From assembly GCF_007672725.1 (NCBI RefSeq), contig NZ_VDTC01000006.1, positions 1 to 64,000 of the forward strand: DNA of 64,000 nucleotides. The letters run 5' to 3'. The DNA is from Corynebacterium aurimucosum ATCC 700975. Lineage in GTDB: Bacteria; Actinomycetota; Actinomycetes; Mycobacteriales; Mycobacteriaceae. Under the pieces are notes generated by a model. The model did not search any database. It had not been told where the DNA came from and was given only the letters and a program-made list of their open reading frames with translations. Below are positions 35,101 to 42,732 of the stretch, piece after piece (within the stretch, counting starts at the first letter, position 1; the number at the start of each line of letters is the position of its first letter). The position numbers were made by a program, and so were the translations under genes.

Positions 35101-35352
35101 ATGTCTATTAGTGCTTCAGAAGCTCGGCGTACTCTTTTCCCTCTGATCGAGAAGGTGAATCAGGACAGAGATGCCGTAGAGATCGTCTCTCGCAATGGGA
35201 ATGCTGTGTTGATGTCAGCGGACGACTATTCGGCGTGGGTGGAGACTGCTTACCTTTTCCGATCTCCAGCTAATGCCCGCCGGCTATTGGAGTCTTACGA
35301 GCAAGCGCTTAATGGAAAAGCGGAAGAACACGACATCAATCTGGATGCGTAA
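35101..35352 (+). CDS. yefM: YefM/Phd family antitoxin
   Basis: An 83-residue antitoxin. The N-terminal Phd/YefM DNA-binding fold is readable (MSISASEARRTLFPLIEKVN, then VEIVSRNGNAVLMSADDYSAW), and the C-terminal half is the toxin-binding tail. GGAGG lies 7-9 bases before the ATG at 35101. The stop abuts the toxin start (TAA ATG), so translation is coupled. It neutralises YoeB and represses the operon with it. Confidence 0.92.
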   Translation: MSISASEARRTLFPLIEKVNQDRDAVEIVSRNGNAVLMSADDYSAWVETAYLFRSPANARRLLESYEQALNGKAEEHDINLDA

Positions 35353-35607
35353 ATGCTTTTGTCATGGACCCCGCACGCGTGGGATGACTACCTGTACTGG
35401 CAGCGCAAGGATCGGAAAGTCCTCAAGCGAGTCAACCAACTCTTGAAGGACATGATGCGGGACCCTTTTGAAGGAATCGGAAAACCGGAGCCATTAAAGT
35501 ACGGAATCCCGAATGCGTGGTCACGGCGAATCACGGACGAGCACAGGATTGTCTATCTAGTCGAAGACGGCGAGCTTAGGATCCTGCAGGCTCGCTATCA
35601 CTACTGA
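35353..35607 (+). CDS. yoeB: YoeB/Txe family mRNA interferase toxin
   Basis: An 84-residue RelE-superfamily toxin that cuts mRNA in the ribosomal A site. The length and key residues match E. coli YoeB exactly in number: E46, R65, H83 and Y84 are all present (KPEPL, DEHRIVY, RYHY). The gene is therefore expected to be active. Its last 32 bases overlap the 3' end of the convergent sirtuin gene. Confidence 0.93.
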   Translation: MLLSWTPHAWDDYLYWQRKDRKVLKRVNQLLKDMMRDPFEGIGKPEPLKYGIPNAWSRRITDEHRIVYLVEDGELRILQARYHY

Positions 35608-36343
35608 TCCGCCCCGCCAGGATGCGAGGCAGCGACTCTGCTGCGGTGGCGGTGACCACGACGTTGGCAAGCGGCGAGAGGTCCGTGGGCTGCGGGGTGA
35701 CTTCCACGATGGGGATGCCGCGTGCATGGGCAATCTGTGGCAGGCCGGCGGCGGGGTAGACCACGCCGGAGGTTCCCACGATGAGCAGCGCGTCCGCGGT
35801 GGACATGCGGCGCTCGGCCTCAGCCCATTCGTCGTCGGGCAGGGCCTCGCCGAACCACACCACGCCCGGGCGCACGAGCCCGCCGCACACGGGGCACTCG
35901 GGTGGCGTGATGCTCTCGACCGGTTCGTTCGGCAGTGCAATGTCCTCGTCATACGGCGTATCGCAGTCGGTGCAGCGGAAGGCGAACAAGGAGCCGTGTA
36001 GGTGAACCACGTCTTGGCTTTCGGCGCGCTCGTGCAGGTTATCGATATTTTGCGTGGTCACCGTCATGCCGCGTGCGGCGGCAATTGCGCGGTGCCCGGC
36101 GTTGGGCTCGGCCCGCTGCGCAAGCTGTGCGCGCCACAAGTACCAGGCGAACATGGGCTCAGGCTCGCTACGCCATGCGCTTATCGACGCCATCGCAACC
36201 GGATCCACGTTCTCCCAGATGCCCGTCTGCGCATCGCGGTACGTGGCGATGCCGCTATCCGCGCTCATGCCCGCGCCGGTGAAAACCTCAACGTGGGTGG
36301 CATCAGAAAGGATCGACTGTGCGCGCTCAAACAGGTGCTCCAT
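35576..36343 (-). CDS. cobB: NAD-dependent protein deacylase (sirtuin, class III type)
   Basis: A 255-residue Sir2 protein. TGAGMSADSGIATYR binds NAD, TQNIDNLHERA and HLHGS (catalytic H116) follow, and the zinc is held by C124/C127 and C150/C153. Y68 and R71 (YLWR) form the YxxR pair that in SIRT5/CobB-type enzymes binds the carboxylate of succinyl- or malonyl-lysine, so desuccinylase activity is likely. It overlaps the toxin gene tail-to-tail. A DUF1648 gene lies four bases upstream on the same strand. Confidence 0.92.
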   Translation of the reverse strand: MEHLFERAQSILSDATHVEVFTGAGMSADSGIATYRDAQTGIWENVDPVAMASISAWRSEPEPMFAWYLWRAQLAQRAEPNAGHRAIAAARGMTVTTQNIDNLHERAESQDVVHLHGSLFAFRCTDCDTPYDEDIALPNEPVESITPPECPVCGGLVRPGVVWFGEALPDDEWAEAERRMSTADALLIVGTSGVVYPAAGLPQIAHARGIPIVEVTPQPTDLSPLANVVVTATAAESLPRILAGRISSDSEPAGS

Positions 36344-36347
36344 GCAT

Positions 36348-37079
36348 CTAGAGTACGGCGATGAGCACGCAGAATGCTATGGATGCGCTAAGCGCGATTC
36401 CCATGCGCCATAGGTAGCGCCGGCCAGGTTCGTGCGCGGTGTTGATCTGCAGCTTCGAAGAATTCGTGGAAAAGACTGCCATGCACATGGGGTCGGTGGG
36501 CTCGTTGTAGATGCCCATGCTGCCGGCAAAGCGGAGCGCTTCGTTGCGAACTTGTTCTTCATGGTCGGTGGGTATGGCTTTCACGGCCTTCGGGGATGTC
36601 AGCGTTAATCGGACGCCCTGAATCATAACGAACACGGTGAAGGCTATCCACGCGGCCACGAGCAGAAAGCCGGAGAAGGGGATATCCGGAATGACGGTGC
36701 AGACCGCGGTGAGGCACACGCAGGCCGTCATGGTGAGGACTGTCTGGGCAATGAACGTGGAGGTCTTTCCAGTGAGCAGCTCCGCGCGCTGTGCCGTGGC
36801 CTCGGAGAACGGAAGAGCTGACTCTGCCGGAACATCCATTGTTTTTCGAGCCAGCGAGATCGGCGGCACGCACAGCGGCAGCGCAATGGCGAACACAACG
36901 CCGATCCACACCAGGACCGTTGCGTTGAGGAAAGATTTGGGCTCGAAGCGGTCCGGGTTGCCTGAGCCATCGAAGTGGACCGGGATGGGATCGGGGACCG
37001 AATCCCAGCGCAGCAGCATGTACACCAGCGTGAGAGCACACACCACAGCGGTAGCGACGTAATACTGGCGGCTTCTCAT
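36348..37079 (-). CDS. DUF1648-domain membrane protein
   Basis: A 243-residue protein. The DUF1648 signature is clear after the first helix (WDSVPDPIPVHFDGSGNPDRF), and four or five more membrane segments follow. Such proteins resemble SdpI-type immunity/membrane proteins; the role here is unknown. The ATG at 37079 opens the conserved part. The upstream region holds a repeat cluster that may be its control region. It is likely co-transcribed with the sirtuin. Confidence 0.78.
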   Translation of the reverse strand: MRSRQYYVATAVVCALTLVYMLLRWDSVPDPIPVHFDGSGNPDRFEPKSFLNATVLVWIGVVFAIALPLCVPPISLARKTMDVPAESALPFSEATAQRAELLTGKTSTFIAQTVLTMTACVCLTAVCTVIPDIPFSGFLLVAAWIAFTVFVMIQGVRLTLTSPKAVKAIPTDHEEQVRNEALRFAGSMGIYNEPTDPMCMAVFSTNSSKLQINTAHEPGRRYLWRMGIALSASIAFCVLIAVL

Positions 37080-37119
37080 GCCAGTGAGTTTACAAGGCGA
37101 CCGGCCGAGGACCTCTGCG

Positions 37120-37243
37120 AAAGGCGTCTGGCAAAAGGCATCTGTCAAAAGGCATCTTTGGGATTAAAACGCCATTTGCGCGGGGGTAAAAGGCGTTTTT
37201 GGCTCTGAAAACGCCTTCTGGTTGATGCCTTTTACAAGATGCC
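37120..37243. repeat. Cluster of AAAGGC(A/G)T(C/T)T repeats, 14-base period
   Basis: AAAGGCGTCT at 37120, AAAGGCATCT at 37134 and AAAGGCATCT at 37148 are exactly 14 bases apart. AAAGGCGTTT follows at 37189. Inverted versions occur at 37166-37173 (AAAACGCC), 37209-37217 (AAACGCCTT), 37224-37232 (GATGCCTTT) and 37237-37243 (AGATGCC). Direct and inverted copies could pair into hairpins (AAAACGCC with GGCGTTTT). It lies 40 bases upstream of the DUF1648 start. It is either a multi-site operator or a structured leader; the repeat itself is certain. Confidence 0.75.
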
Positions 37244-37276
37244 ATGTGAGCAGAGGAGACTGAGCAAGAGTGCGGG

Positions 37277-37353
37277 CTATGTGTCGTTGTGCTCTTGCCA
37301 GGCGTCGATGCCGCCGCGCAGCGAGTAGACGCTGCTGAAGCCGTGGGCGCGGA
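37277..37353 (-). pseudogene. Fragment of a rhodanese-domain gene (duplicate of the moeB 3' end)
   Basis: Minus-strand translation reads HGFSSVYSLRGGIDAWQEH, then NDT and a stop at 37279-37277. The same sequence, HISEL... excepted, ends the MoeB-rhodanese fusion at 37930-38955 (GFSNVYSLRGGIDAWQEH). About 63 of 66 bases match between 37288-37353 and 37971-38036. There is no start or upstream homology, so this is a remnant of a second copy. The tail after WQEH differs, which means it came from a diverged paralogue or was rejoined. Confidence 0.8.
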
Positions 37354-37477
37354 ATGGATCTTCATTGGAGATGTGCTTAAAGGGCGACCGGCTGATTCTT
37401 TCCACGCTACGTGGTCTGGGTGAGCAGGTAGAGTCGAGCCCAAGCTGACCAAGAACCGGAAAGGACAGTAGCCGGCA

Positions 37478-37792
37478 ATGGAACCTTATGTTGGAATTGT
37501 CGTGATGGAGCTTGCTAAGAAGTCCAGTTCATCTGCCCAAAGCTTCTTCCGCGAGGACTTTTATATTGTGTATGCGGAGTCGGAAGAGAAGGCTCGAGAG
37601 CGCGTTGAAGCGATGGCGAACGAGCAGGCCGATGGTGAGGACGTGAAGGTACGGCATATCGTGGATGTCGCGCCAGCCCTCTATGGTTATGTAGACCGCG
37701 ATTGTGATCTCTACTCGCGGCACTTTGCGAACCTAGAGGACTACGAGCGTTTCGAGATGAAGCTCGGCGGAACCGACCCGTTGGCTGATTAA
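37478..37792 (+). CDS. Hypothetical protein, DUF4288-like
   Basis: A 104-residue acidic protein (YVGIVVMELAKKSSSSAQSF, then EDFYIVYAESEEKARERVEA). The layout of a first strand, a charged strand with AESEEEA and a helix is that of DUF4288 proteins, whose function is unknown; the match is loose. GAAAGGACAG lies ahead of the ATG. It is flanked by the rhodanese fragment and the end of the moeB gene. The 137 bases to moeB's end hold no clear element. Confidence 0.55.
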   Translation: MEPYVGIVVMELAKKSSSSAQSFFREDFYIVYAESEEKARERVEAMANEQADGEDVKVRHIVDVAPALYGYVDRDCDLYSRHFANLEDYERFEMKLGGTDPLAD

Positions 37793-37929
37793 TCGTAGAC
37801 TTCGCGAAGAAACCTGCTGACTCTCTTCTGCATTGGCCTGGCTAGCTTTCGGAAGGCTTTCGCACCGCGCGGCGTGAAGTTAATTCTCCACGCCACGTTC
37901 GGCCTCTAGGTCATCGAGAGAAATGGTCT

Positions 37930-38955
37930 CTAGCTCGCCTCGGCGTCGGCTTCGGCCGAGAGTTCGGAGATGTGCTCTTGCCAGGCGTCGATGCCGCCGC
38001 GCAGCGAGTAGACGTTGCTGAAACCGCGGGCGCGCAGGGTCTCGACGGCCTGGGCGGAGCGCAGGCCGCTGGCGCAGTAGAGGACGGCGAGGTCGGCGGG
38101 GTCTAGTGGCGGGTTGTGGCCGGCGAGGATCTCATCGAGCGGGAGATGCTGCGAGCCGGGGATGAGGGAGGCGGCGCGCTCGGGGGCGGTGCGGACGTCG
38201 ATAAGCGTGGCGTCCTCTGGGATGTCGCGGATGTCGGTGGGGTTGTCGGGGCGCGCCGGGGTGGCGCCGTTCGCGCGCACGGGGATGTATTCCCAGGTCC
38301 CGGCGAGGGAATCGTAGTAGCCCAGCGTGCCGATGAGCGGGGTGCCGATGCCCGTGAGGAGCTTGAGCGCTTCGACGGCTAGGGCGGAGCCGGCGACGCC
38401 GACGACCGGTCCCATCACACCGGCCTGCGAACAGGAGGGCACCTGCGGGTCGGTGGGGAAGAGGTCTTCGTAGACCGGGCCGTGGCCGGAGTGGAAGACG
38501 GTGAGCTGCGCGTCGTAGCCCAGAAGCGAGGCCCATACGTGCGGAATGCCCAGTTCATGGGCGGCCCAGGAGGCTAGGTGGCGGGAGTAGAAGTTATCGG
38601 TTCCGTCGATGATGAGGTCAGCGCCGCGCAGTTGCTCCAAGGCGGTATCGGGTGTCAGGCGCGAGAACTCCTCGACGGTGCACTCCGGGTTGAGGGCGTT
38701 CAAGGCCGAAGCGGCGGATTCGGTCTTGGGCTGGCCTACGGTTGCTGTGCTGTGGATGACTTGGCGGTGCAGGTTGGAGAGGGAGACGGTGTCGTCGTCG
38801 AAAAGCAGGATGCGTCCCACGCCTGCGCCTGCGAGATAGAGAAGGGCAGGCGATCCCAGGCCGCCGGCGCCGATGACGGCGACGGCGGAAGCGCGAAGTC
38901 GTTCCTGTGTAGAGGTTCCCCACAGGGCTTCCTGGCGTGCGTAGCGTGAACTCAT
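37930..38955 (-). CDS. moeB: MoeB/ThiF family adenylyltransferase fused to rhodanese
   Basis: A 341-residue fusion. The E1-like half has the ATP motif GAGGLGSPALLYLAGAGVG and PSCSQAGVMGP with the conserved Cys. The rhodanese half ends the protein, with active-site loop LYCASGLRSAQ. It adenylates the MoaD C-terminal glycine and passes sulfur to it. The zinc-binding CxxC pairs of most MoeB/ThiF enzymes are absent: CYRCLFP reads VYEDLFP here and the second pair is also missing. It is last in the moeA-moaB-moaE-moeB operon, overlapping moaE by four bases. The symbol moeZ/moeBR would suit equally. Confidence 0.87.
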   Translation of the reverse strand: MSSRYARQEALWGTSTQERLRASAVAVIGAGGLGSPALLYLAGAGVGRILLFDDDTVSLSNLHRQVIHSTATVGQPKTESAASALNALNPECTVEEFSRLTPDTALEQLRGADLIIDGTDNFYSRHLASWAAHELGIPHVWASLLGYDAQLTVFHSGHGPVYEDLFPTDPQVPSCSQAGVMGPVVGVAGSALAVEALKLLTGIGTPLIGTLGYYDSLAGTWEYIPVRANGATPARPDNPTDIRDIPEDATLIDVRTAPERAASLIPGSQHLPLDEILAGHNPPLDPADLAVLYCASGLRSAQAVETLRARGFSNVYSLRGGIDAWQEHISELSAEADAEAS

Positions 38956-39371
38956 TCCAGGCCTACCCACGTGGTGGTGTCATCGGTGTGCAGCTGTTCC
39001 TTCCAGATGGGGACTTCCGCCTTGACGCGGTCGGCGCAGGTCGACGCTGCTTCGAAGGCATCCTTGCGATGCGCGGAGGCGGCGGCGACGATGAAGGCGG
39101 ACTCGCCGATCTCTAGTGCTCCAGTCCGGTGCGCGCACCAGAGGCGGACGGCGGGGAAAGCGGCGGCGACTTCGCCGGCGACGCGCTCAATTTCCTGCTG
39201 GGCTGAGGGGTGCGCGGTGTAGGTGAGGAGCTTGACGCCGCGGCCGGAGTCGTGGTTGCGCACGATGCCGTCGAATAAAACGACGGCACCCGTTTCCGCG
39301 GTGGTGATGTCGGGGGCCGTGATGGGCTCGGCGCTGATGTGTGCGCCGAGGAGACCGTAGTTAGTGCTCAT
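38952..39371 (-). CDS. moaE: Molybdopterin synthase catalytic subunit MoaE
   Basis: A 139-residue subunit that converts cPMP to molybdopterin with sulfur from thiocarboxylated MoaD. Visible are TGAVVLFDGIVRNHDSGRGV, then YTAHPSA in place of the usual YEAYP, AHRTGALEIGE, and a C-terminal KAEVPIWKEQ with the catalytic Lys residues. The start overlaps the end of moaB by 11 bases; the stop overlaps moeB as ATGA. Confidence 0.92.
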   Translation of the reverse strand: MSTNYGLLGAHISAEPITAPDITTAETGAVVLFDGIVRNHDSGRGVKLLTYTAHPSAQQEIERVAGEVAAAFPAVRLWCAHRTGALEIGESAFIVAAASAHRKDAFEAASTCADRVKAEVPIWKEQLHTDDTTTWVGLE

Positions 39372-39831
39372 TGATGCCTTCCAGCTGGTTGATGATGTGG
39401 TTAAGAACTGGTTCGAGGACGGCGCCGCCGTCCTTGGCAGCACCCGTGGAGCCGGGCAGGGCCATGGCGAAAGTGGACCCGGTGACTCCGGCAACCGTGC
39501 GGGAGAGTGCCGCGGTGGGGATGGCCGCCGAGTGCGCATAGAAGGCGTGGGCCAGGCCGGGCAGTTCGCGGTCAAGATGTGGGGTGAGTGCTTCGACGGT
39601 GCGGTCATCCGGCGTGATGCCGGTGCCGCCCGAGGTGAGGATGACCGAGGGGGCGTTGGAAAAAGCGGCTTCGAGGGTGGAGTCGATGTTGGCGTCCGCG
39701 ACGACGACGGGATCCGGGGTATCGAAGCCCTGCTCACGCAGGAAGTTCACCAGGATAGGGCCGGAGCGGTCTTCGTATTCGCCGGCAGCGGCGCGGGTCG
39801 AGGCAACGATGACGAGTGCGCGTCGGGTCAT
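39361..39831 (-). CDS. moaB: Molybdopterin adenylyltransferase (MoaB/Mog family)
   Basis: A 156-residue MoCF-fold protein that adenylates molybdopterin before metal insertion. SGGTGITPDDRTVEAL is the binding loop, and GSTFAMALPGSTGAAKDGG is the second conserved stretch. The gene starts within the last codons of moeA (ATGA overlap), so it is translated from the same message. Confidence 0.9.
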   Translation of the reverse strand: MTRRALVIVASTRAAAGEYEDRSGPILVNFLREQGFDTPDPVVVADANIDSTLEAAFSNAPSVILTSGGTGITPDDRTVEALTPHLDRELPGLAHAFYAHSAAIPTAALSRTVAGVTGSTFAMALPGSTGAAKDGGAVLEPVLNHIINQLEGINEH

Positions 39832-40979
39832 GAGAGCGGGAACACCTCCACGAGGTCGCCGGCTGAAAGCTGCGTATTAGCCGGGATACGGATGAGGGCA
39901 GTAGCACCGATGGCCTGGGACATCAGGTGGGAGCTGGTGCCGCCGAGGAAGGAGGCTTGGGCGATGCCGTCGGAGATGCTGATAGTTCCACGGCGGAACT
40001 GCTCGCGGTTGTTGAGGCCTTCGGCGGGCTCAGTAAGGTGTGCTCTAAATGGAGCGGGAGCGTGGCCGATAATGGGCGCCAAGTAGAGGCGGAAACTTAC
40101 CAGAGTGGAGATGGGGTTGCCGGGGAAGCAGACAACGGGGACCTCGCCCAAACGTGATAGGCCCTGCGGGCCGCCGGGCTGCTGCGCCACGTGGCCGAAC
40201 CATCCGTCCTCTTCAAAGATTTGGCGGATGACCTCAAACTTTCCGTGGGAGATGCCGCCGGAGGTGACGATGACATCGGGGCGGTGGGTAATGACTGCTT
40301 CGGCGAGGTCCGCGCGAAGGGCAGAAGGATCGTCATTCGTGCGCACGAAGCCGGCCACCTCGATGCCGTATTGCGTGGCCAGGGCCGCGAGCATCGGTGC
40401 ATTGGAATCGGGGATGGTGGCCTCGCCCGCGCCACCGATTTCCGCACCACCGGTGCAGATGAGGATGCGGGCGGGCGCGAAGGTGAGGACCTCGGTGAGG
40501 CCCTGGGAGGCGAGGGTGGCGATGGAGGGGGCGTCGAGAAGCGCGTGCTCGTTGATGAGGGTCGTGCCTGCCTGGACATCGGAGCCCGCGCGGCGGATGA
40601 ACTGTTCGGGGGCTGCCGGCACGGTGACCGTGGCGCCCTCTTCCGGGAAGTGCGGGGGCTCGCAGTGCTCGACGGGGACGATGGTGGCAGTGCCCTCAGG
40701 GACCTTCGCGCCGGTCATGATGGGGAGGGCGGTGCCTTCGGTGAGGTCCCCCGGAGGATCACCCGCCGCGATGGTGCGGCCGACGGTAAAGGTGCCGCCG
40801 TGTGTAGTCGGAAGCGCATAGCCATCCATCTGTGAATTATCGAAAGGTGGAAGGTTGTGCTCCGCGCGGTACGTCGCAGCGGCGCGGCGGCCGAAGGCGC
40901 TGCTCAGGGGTGTGGACACCACCCGGGGCTGCGGAAGGGCCGCGCGGACGGCGGCGAGGTGTTCCTCATAGGTGCGCAT
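39828..40979 (-). CDS. moeA: Molybdopterin molybdotransferase MoeA
   Basis: A 383-residue enzyme that inserts molybdate into adenylated molybdopterin. Domain order is as usual: N-terminal RAEHNLPPFDNSQMDGYA, then IMTGAKVPEGTATIVPVE, the MoCF domain SGGISHGKFEVIR, and a C-terminal beta domain. The ATG at 40979 fits the family start MRTYEEHLAAV. It is first in the operon. moaD is divergent, 31 bases away, so the two promoters overlap. Confidence 0.93.
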   Translation of the reverse strand: MRTYEEHLAAVRAALPQPRVVSTPLSSAFGRRAAATYRAEHNLPPFDNSQMDGYALPTTHGGTFTVGRTIAAGDPPGDLTEGTALPIMTGAKVPEGTATIVPVEHCEPPHFPEEGATVTVPAAPEQFIRRAGSDVQAGTTLINEHALLDAPSIATLASQGLTEVLTFAPARILICTGGAEIGGAGEATIPDSNAPMLAALATQYGIEVAGFVRTNDDPSALRADLAEAVITHRPDVIVTSGGISHGKFEVIRQIFEEDGWFGHVAQQPGGPQGLSRLGEVPVVCFPGNPISTLVSFRLYLAPIIGHAPAPFRAHLTEPAEGLNNREQFRRGTISISDGIAQASFLGGTSSHLMSQAIGATALIRIPANTQLSAGDLVEVFPLS

Positions 40980-41010
40980 CGAGTTCCTTCCTGTCACGGA
41001 GGCTGGCATA

Positions 41011-41274
41011 GTGGCAACCATGGTTGATATACACTACTTTGCCGCAGCCCGCGCCGCCGCAGGGCGCGCGCAAGACACGGCGCAGGCGGCGACCTTGGGG
41101 GAGCTGTTGGACGTGTTGCGTGCTCGTCATACCGGCAGCACCGAGGCCGGCATGAGCTTTGCGGAGGTGCTGGAGCGCTGCACCTTCCTGGTGGATGGCG
41201 CGAGCGCAAAGGAAGACGCCGTGCTTGCCGACGCCTCCCGCGTCGATGTCCTCCCGCCTTTTGCTGGCGGTTAG
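41011..41274 (+). CDS. moaD: MoaD/ThiS family sulfur carrier
   Basis: An 87-residue ubiquitin-fold protein, small subunit of molybdopterin synthase. It ends in the required Gly-Gly (PPFAGG), which MoeB activates. The start is best placed at GTG 41011: GGAGG at 40998-41002 is exactly 8 bases upstream. ATG 41020, 17 bases from that site, is the alternative. It is divergent from moeA. The stop overlaps that of the convergent membrane-protein gene by four bases. Confidence 0.88.
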   Translation: MATMVDIHYFAAARAAAGRAQDTAQAATLGELLDVLRARHTGSTEAGMSFAEVLERCTFLVDGASAKEDAVLADASRVDVLPPFAGG

Positions 41275-41642
41275 TTGCGGACCCGCAGAGGGCTGGTGAA
41301 GAAGTTCACCACGCTGGAGACAATCGCAAGCACAATCGCGCCGATGATGGCAGCACCCCAGCCGTCGATGACGAGTGAGTCCATGAGCGCGCTGACGAGG
41401 AGCAGGACCGCGCCGTTGATGACGAGCGCGAAGAGGCCCAGTGTCAGGCAGGTCAGCGGTGCGCCGAGGAAGCGGAGCACTGGGGTGACGACCTCGTTGA
41501 CGATGATGAAGACCGCCGCGATGAGCAGGAAATTCTGGGTGGTCGCAGGAACGATGTCGATTCCGGGGACAATCGCTACCACGGCCCAGAAGGCCACCGC
41601 GACGGCAATGACGTTGAGTGCAAAATTGATAAATGTCTTCAC
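41271..41642 (-). CDS. Phage holin family 4 superfamily membrane protein
   Basis: A 123-residue protein with four membrane helices of the Phage_holin_4_2 (YvlD-type) group: NVIAVAVAFWAVVAIVPGI, then FIIVNEVVTPVLRFLGAPLT and VLAIVSSVVNFFTSPLRVR. Despite the name, these are chromosomal proteins of unknown role with no phage link here. Single gene between moaD and the aminotransferase. Confidence 0.85.
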   Translation of the reverse strand: MKTFINFALNVIAVAVAFWAVVAIVPGIDIVPATTQNFLLIAAVFIIVNEVVTPVLRFLGAPLTCLTLGLFALVINGAVLLLVSALMDSLVIDGWGAAIIGAIVLAIVSSVVNFFTSPLRVRN

Positions 41643-41663
41643 AACTGCACTCTAACGCGGAAA

Positions 41664-42722
41664 CTAGCCCTCTGCACCGAAGGCCGCGTCCCAGGCCTTG
41701 AGCAGCGTTTCAGTTTCCTCCGCCGTGGTGACGGTGATGCGTACGCCCTCAGGGAAGGCACGGACCAAGACGTCATTGTCGGCGAGCTTGGCCGCGACAT
41801 CCTGCGGGGAGCCCAGCTTCGCAATGGAGTCGGCGGCGAACCAGATGTGGTTGGCCTGGGACTCCGGAACGCCAAAGTCCGCGAAGTGCTCCACCAGGTG
41901 GTCGCGCTGCTTAACGGTCTCATCGGTGCGCTCACGCAGCTCCTTCTGAGCGGCCAGCGAGGCCGCTGCACCAACCTGCGCCACCGAGTTCACGGAGAAG
42001 GGGATGGCCACCTTGCTCAGCGCCTCGATGATCTCGGCGTTGCCGAAGGCATAGCCCAAACGGATGCCGGCCAGGCCATAAGCCTTGGAGAAGGTGCGCA
42101 GGCCAATGACGTTGTCGTGGGTGTGGACATAGTCCGTGGCCAGCGGGACGGCCTCGTTGCGGTTGTACTCGATGTAGGCCTCATCGAGCGCCACGATGAC
42201 GTCCTTCGGAACCTTGGCCAAGAAGGCGTCGAACTCCTCCTTGGTGATGATGGAACCGGTGGGGTTATTCGGGTTGCATACGAAGATCAGGCGGGTCTTA
42301 TCCGTGATGGCAGCCGCCATGGCCTCCAAGTCCACGCGGTGATCCGCGGTGAGCGGAACCTTGACCGGGGTGGCGCCCACGACCTGCGCGAAGATGGGAT
42401 AAGCCTCAAAGGAGCGCCAGGGGAAGACAATCTCATCACCGGGCACCGAGGTGATCTGCACCAGCTGCTGGCAAATCGCGGAGGAACCCGCGCCGGTGGT
42501 GACCTGCTCAGGGCTAACGCCAAGGTTTTCGGCGAGTACCTTGCGGATTTCCACCGCGCCCATATCCGGGTAGCGGTTGACGTGCGCGACGGCAGTCTCC
42601 ATGGCCTTCAGCGCGCCGGGCAGCGGCTCCTGGGTTGCCTCGTTGGAGGAGAGCTTCAAGGCGTGCTCGGCATTCTTGCCGGGGACGTAGACGGGTAGGG
42701 AGGAAAGGTCTGGTCGAATCAT
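41664..42722 (-). CDS. pat: Aromatic amino-acid aminotransferase (HisC-like)
   Basis: A 352-residue fold-type I PLP enzyme. It is close in style to the C. glutamicum Pat/AroT group that makes or uses phenylalanine and tyrosine. LSSNEATQEPLPGAL begins it, FVCNPNNPTGSIIT and ALDEAYIEYNR follow, and the PLP lysine is in TFSKAYGLAGIRLG. The ATG at 42722 is supported by the family start MIRPDLSSLP. It follows the decarboxylase gene by 10 bases. With it and the permease it forms a likely aromatic amino-acid breakdown unit. Confidence 0.87.
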   Translation of the reverse strand: MIRPDLSSLPVYVPGKNAEHALKLSSNEATQEPLPGALKAMETAVAHVNRYPDMGAVEIRKVLAENLGVSPEQVTTGAGSSAICQQLVQITSVPGDEIVFPWRSFEAYPIFAQVVGATPVKVPLTADHRVDLEAMAAAITDKTRLIFVCNPNNPTGSIITKEEFDAFLAKVPKDVIVALDEAYIEYNRNEAVPLATDYVHTHDNVIGLRTFSKAYGLAGIRLGYAFGNAEIIEALSKVAIPFSVNSVAQVGAAASLAAQKELRERTDETVKQRDHLVEHFADFGVPESQANHIWFAADSIAKLGSPQDVAAKLADNDVLVRAFPEGVRITVTTAEETETLLKAWDAAFGAEG

Positions 42723-42732
42723 GTTCTCCACC

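Noticed and set aside
34196..36000. Direct repeat of the tRNA-Ser(UGA) 3' end as an attachment site
   Set aside because: I looked for the T-arm/acceptor sequence downstream and found no copy; no integrase is present.
37081..37243. Repeat cluster as a CRISPR array
   Set aside because: Units are 10-14 bases, partly inverted and without spacers of constant length; no cas genes.
37793..37929. A minus-strand tail reading ELETISLDDLEAERGVEN before a stop
   Set aside because: It is not in frame with the moeB end and has no upstream homology I can trace; it could be chance or gene debris.
41271..41642. Holin annotation as a sign of prophage
   Set aside because: The family is chromosomal and no other phage genes are near.
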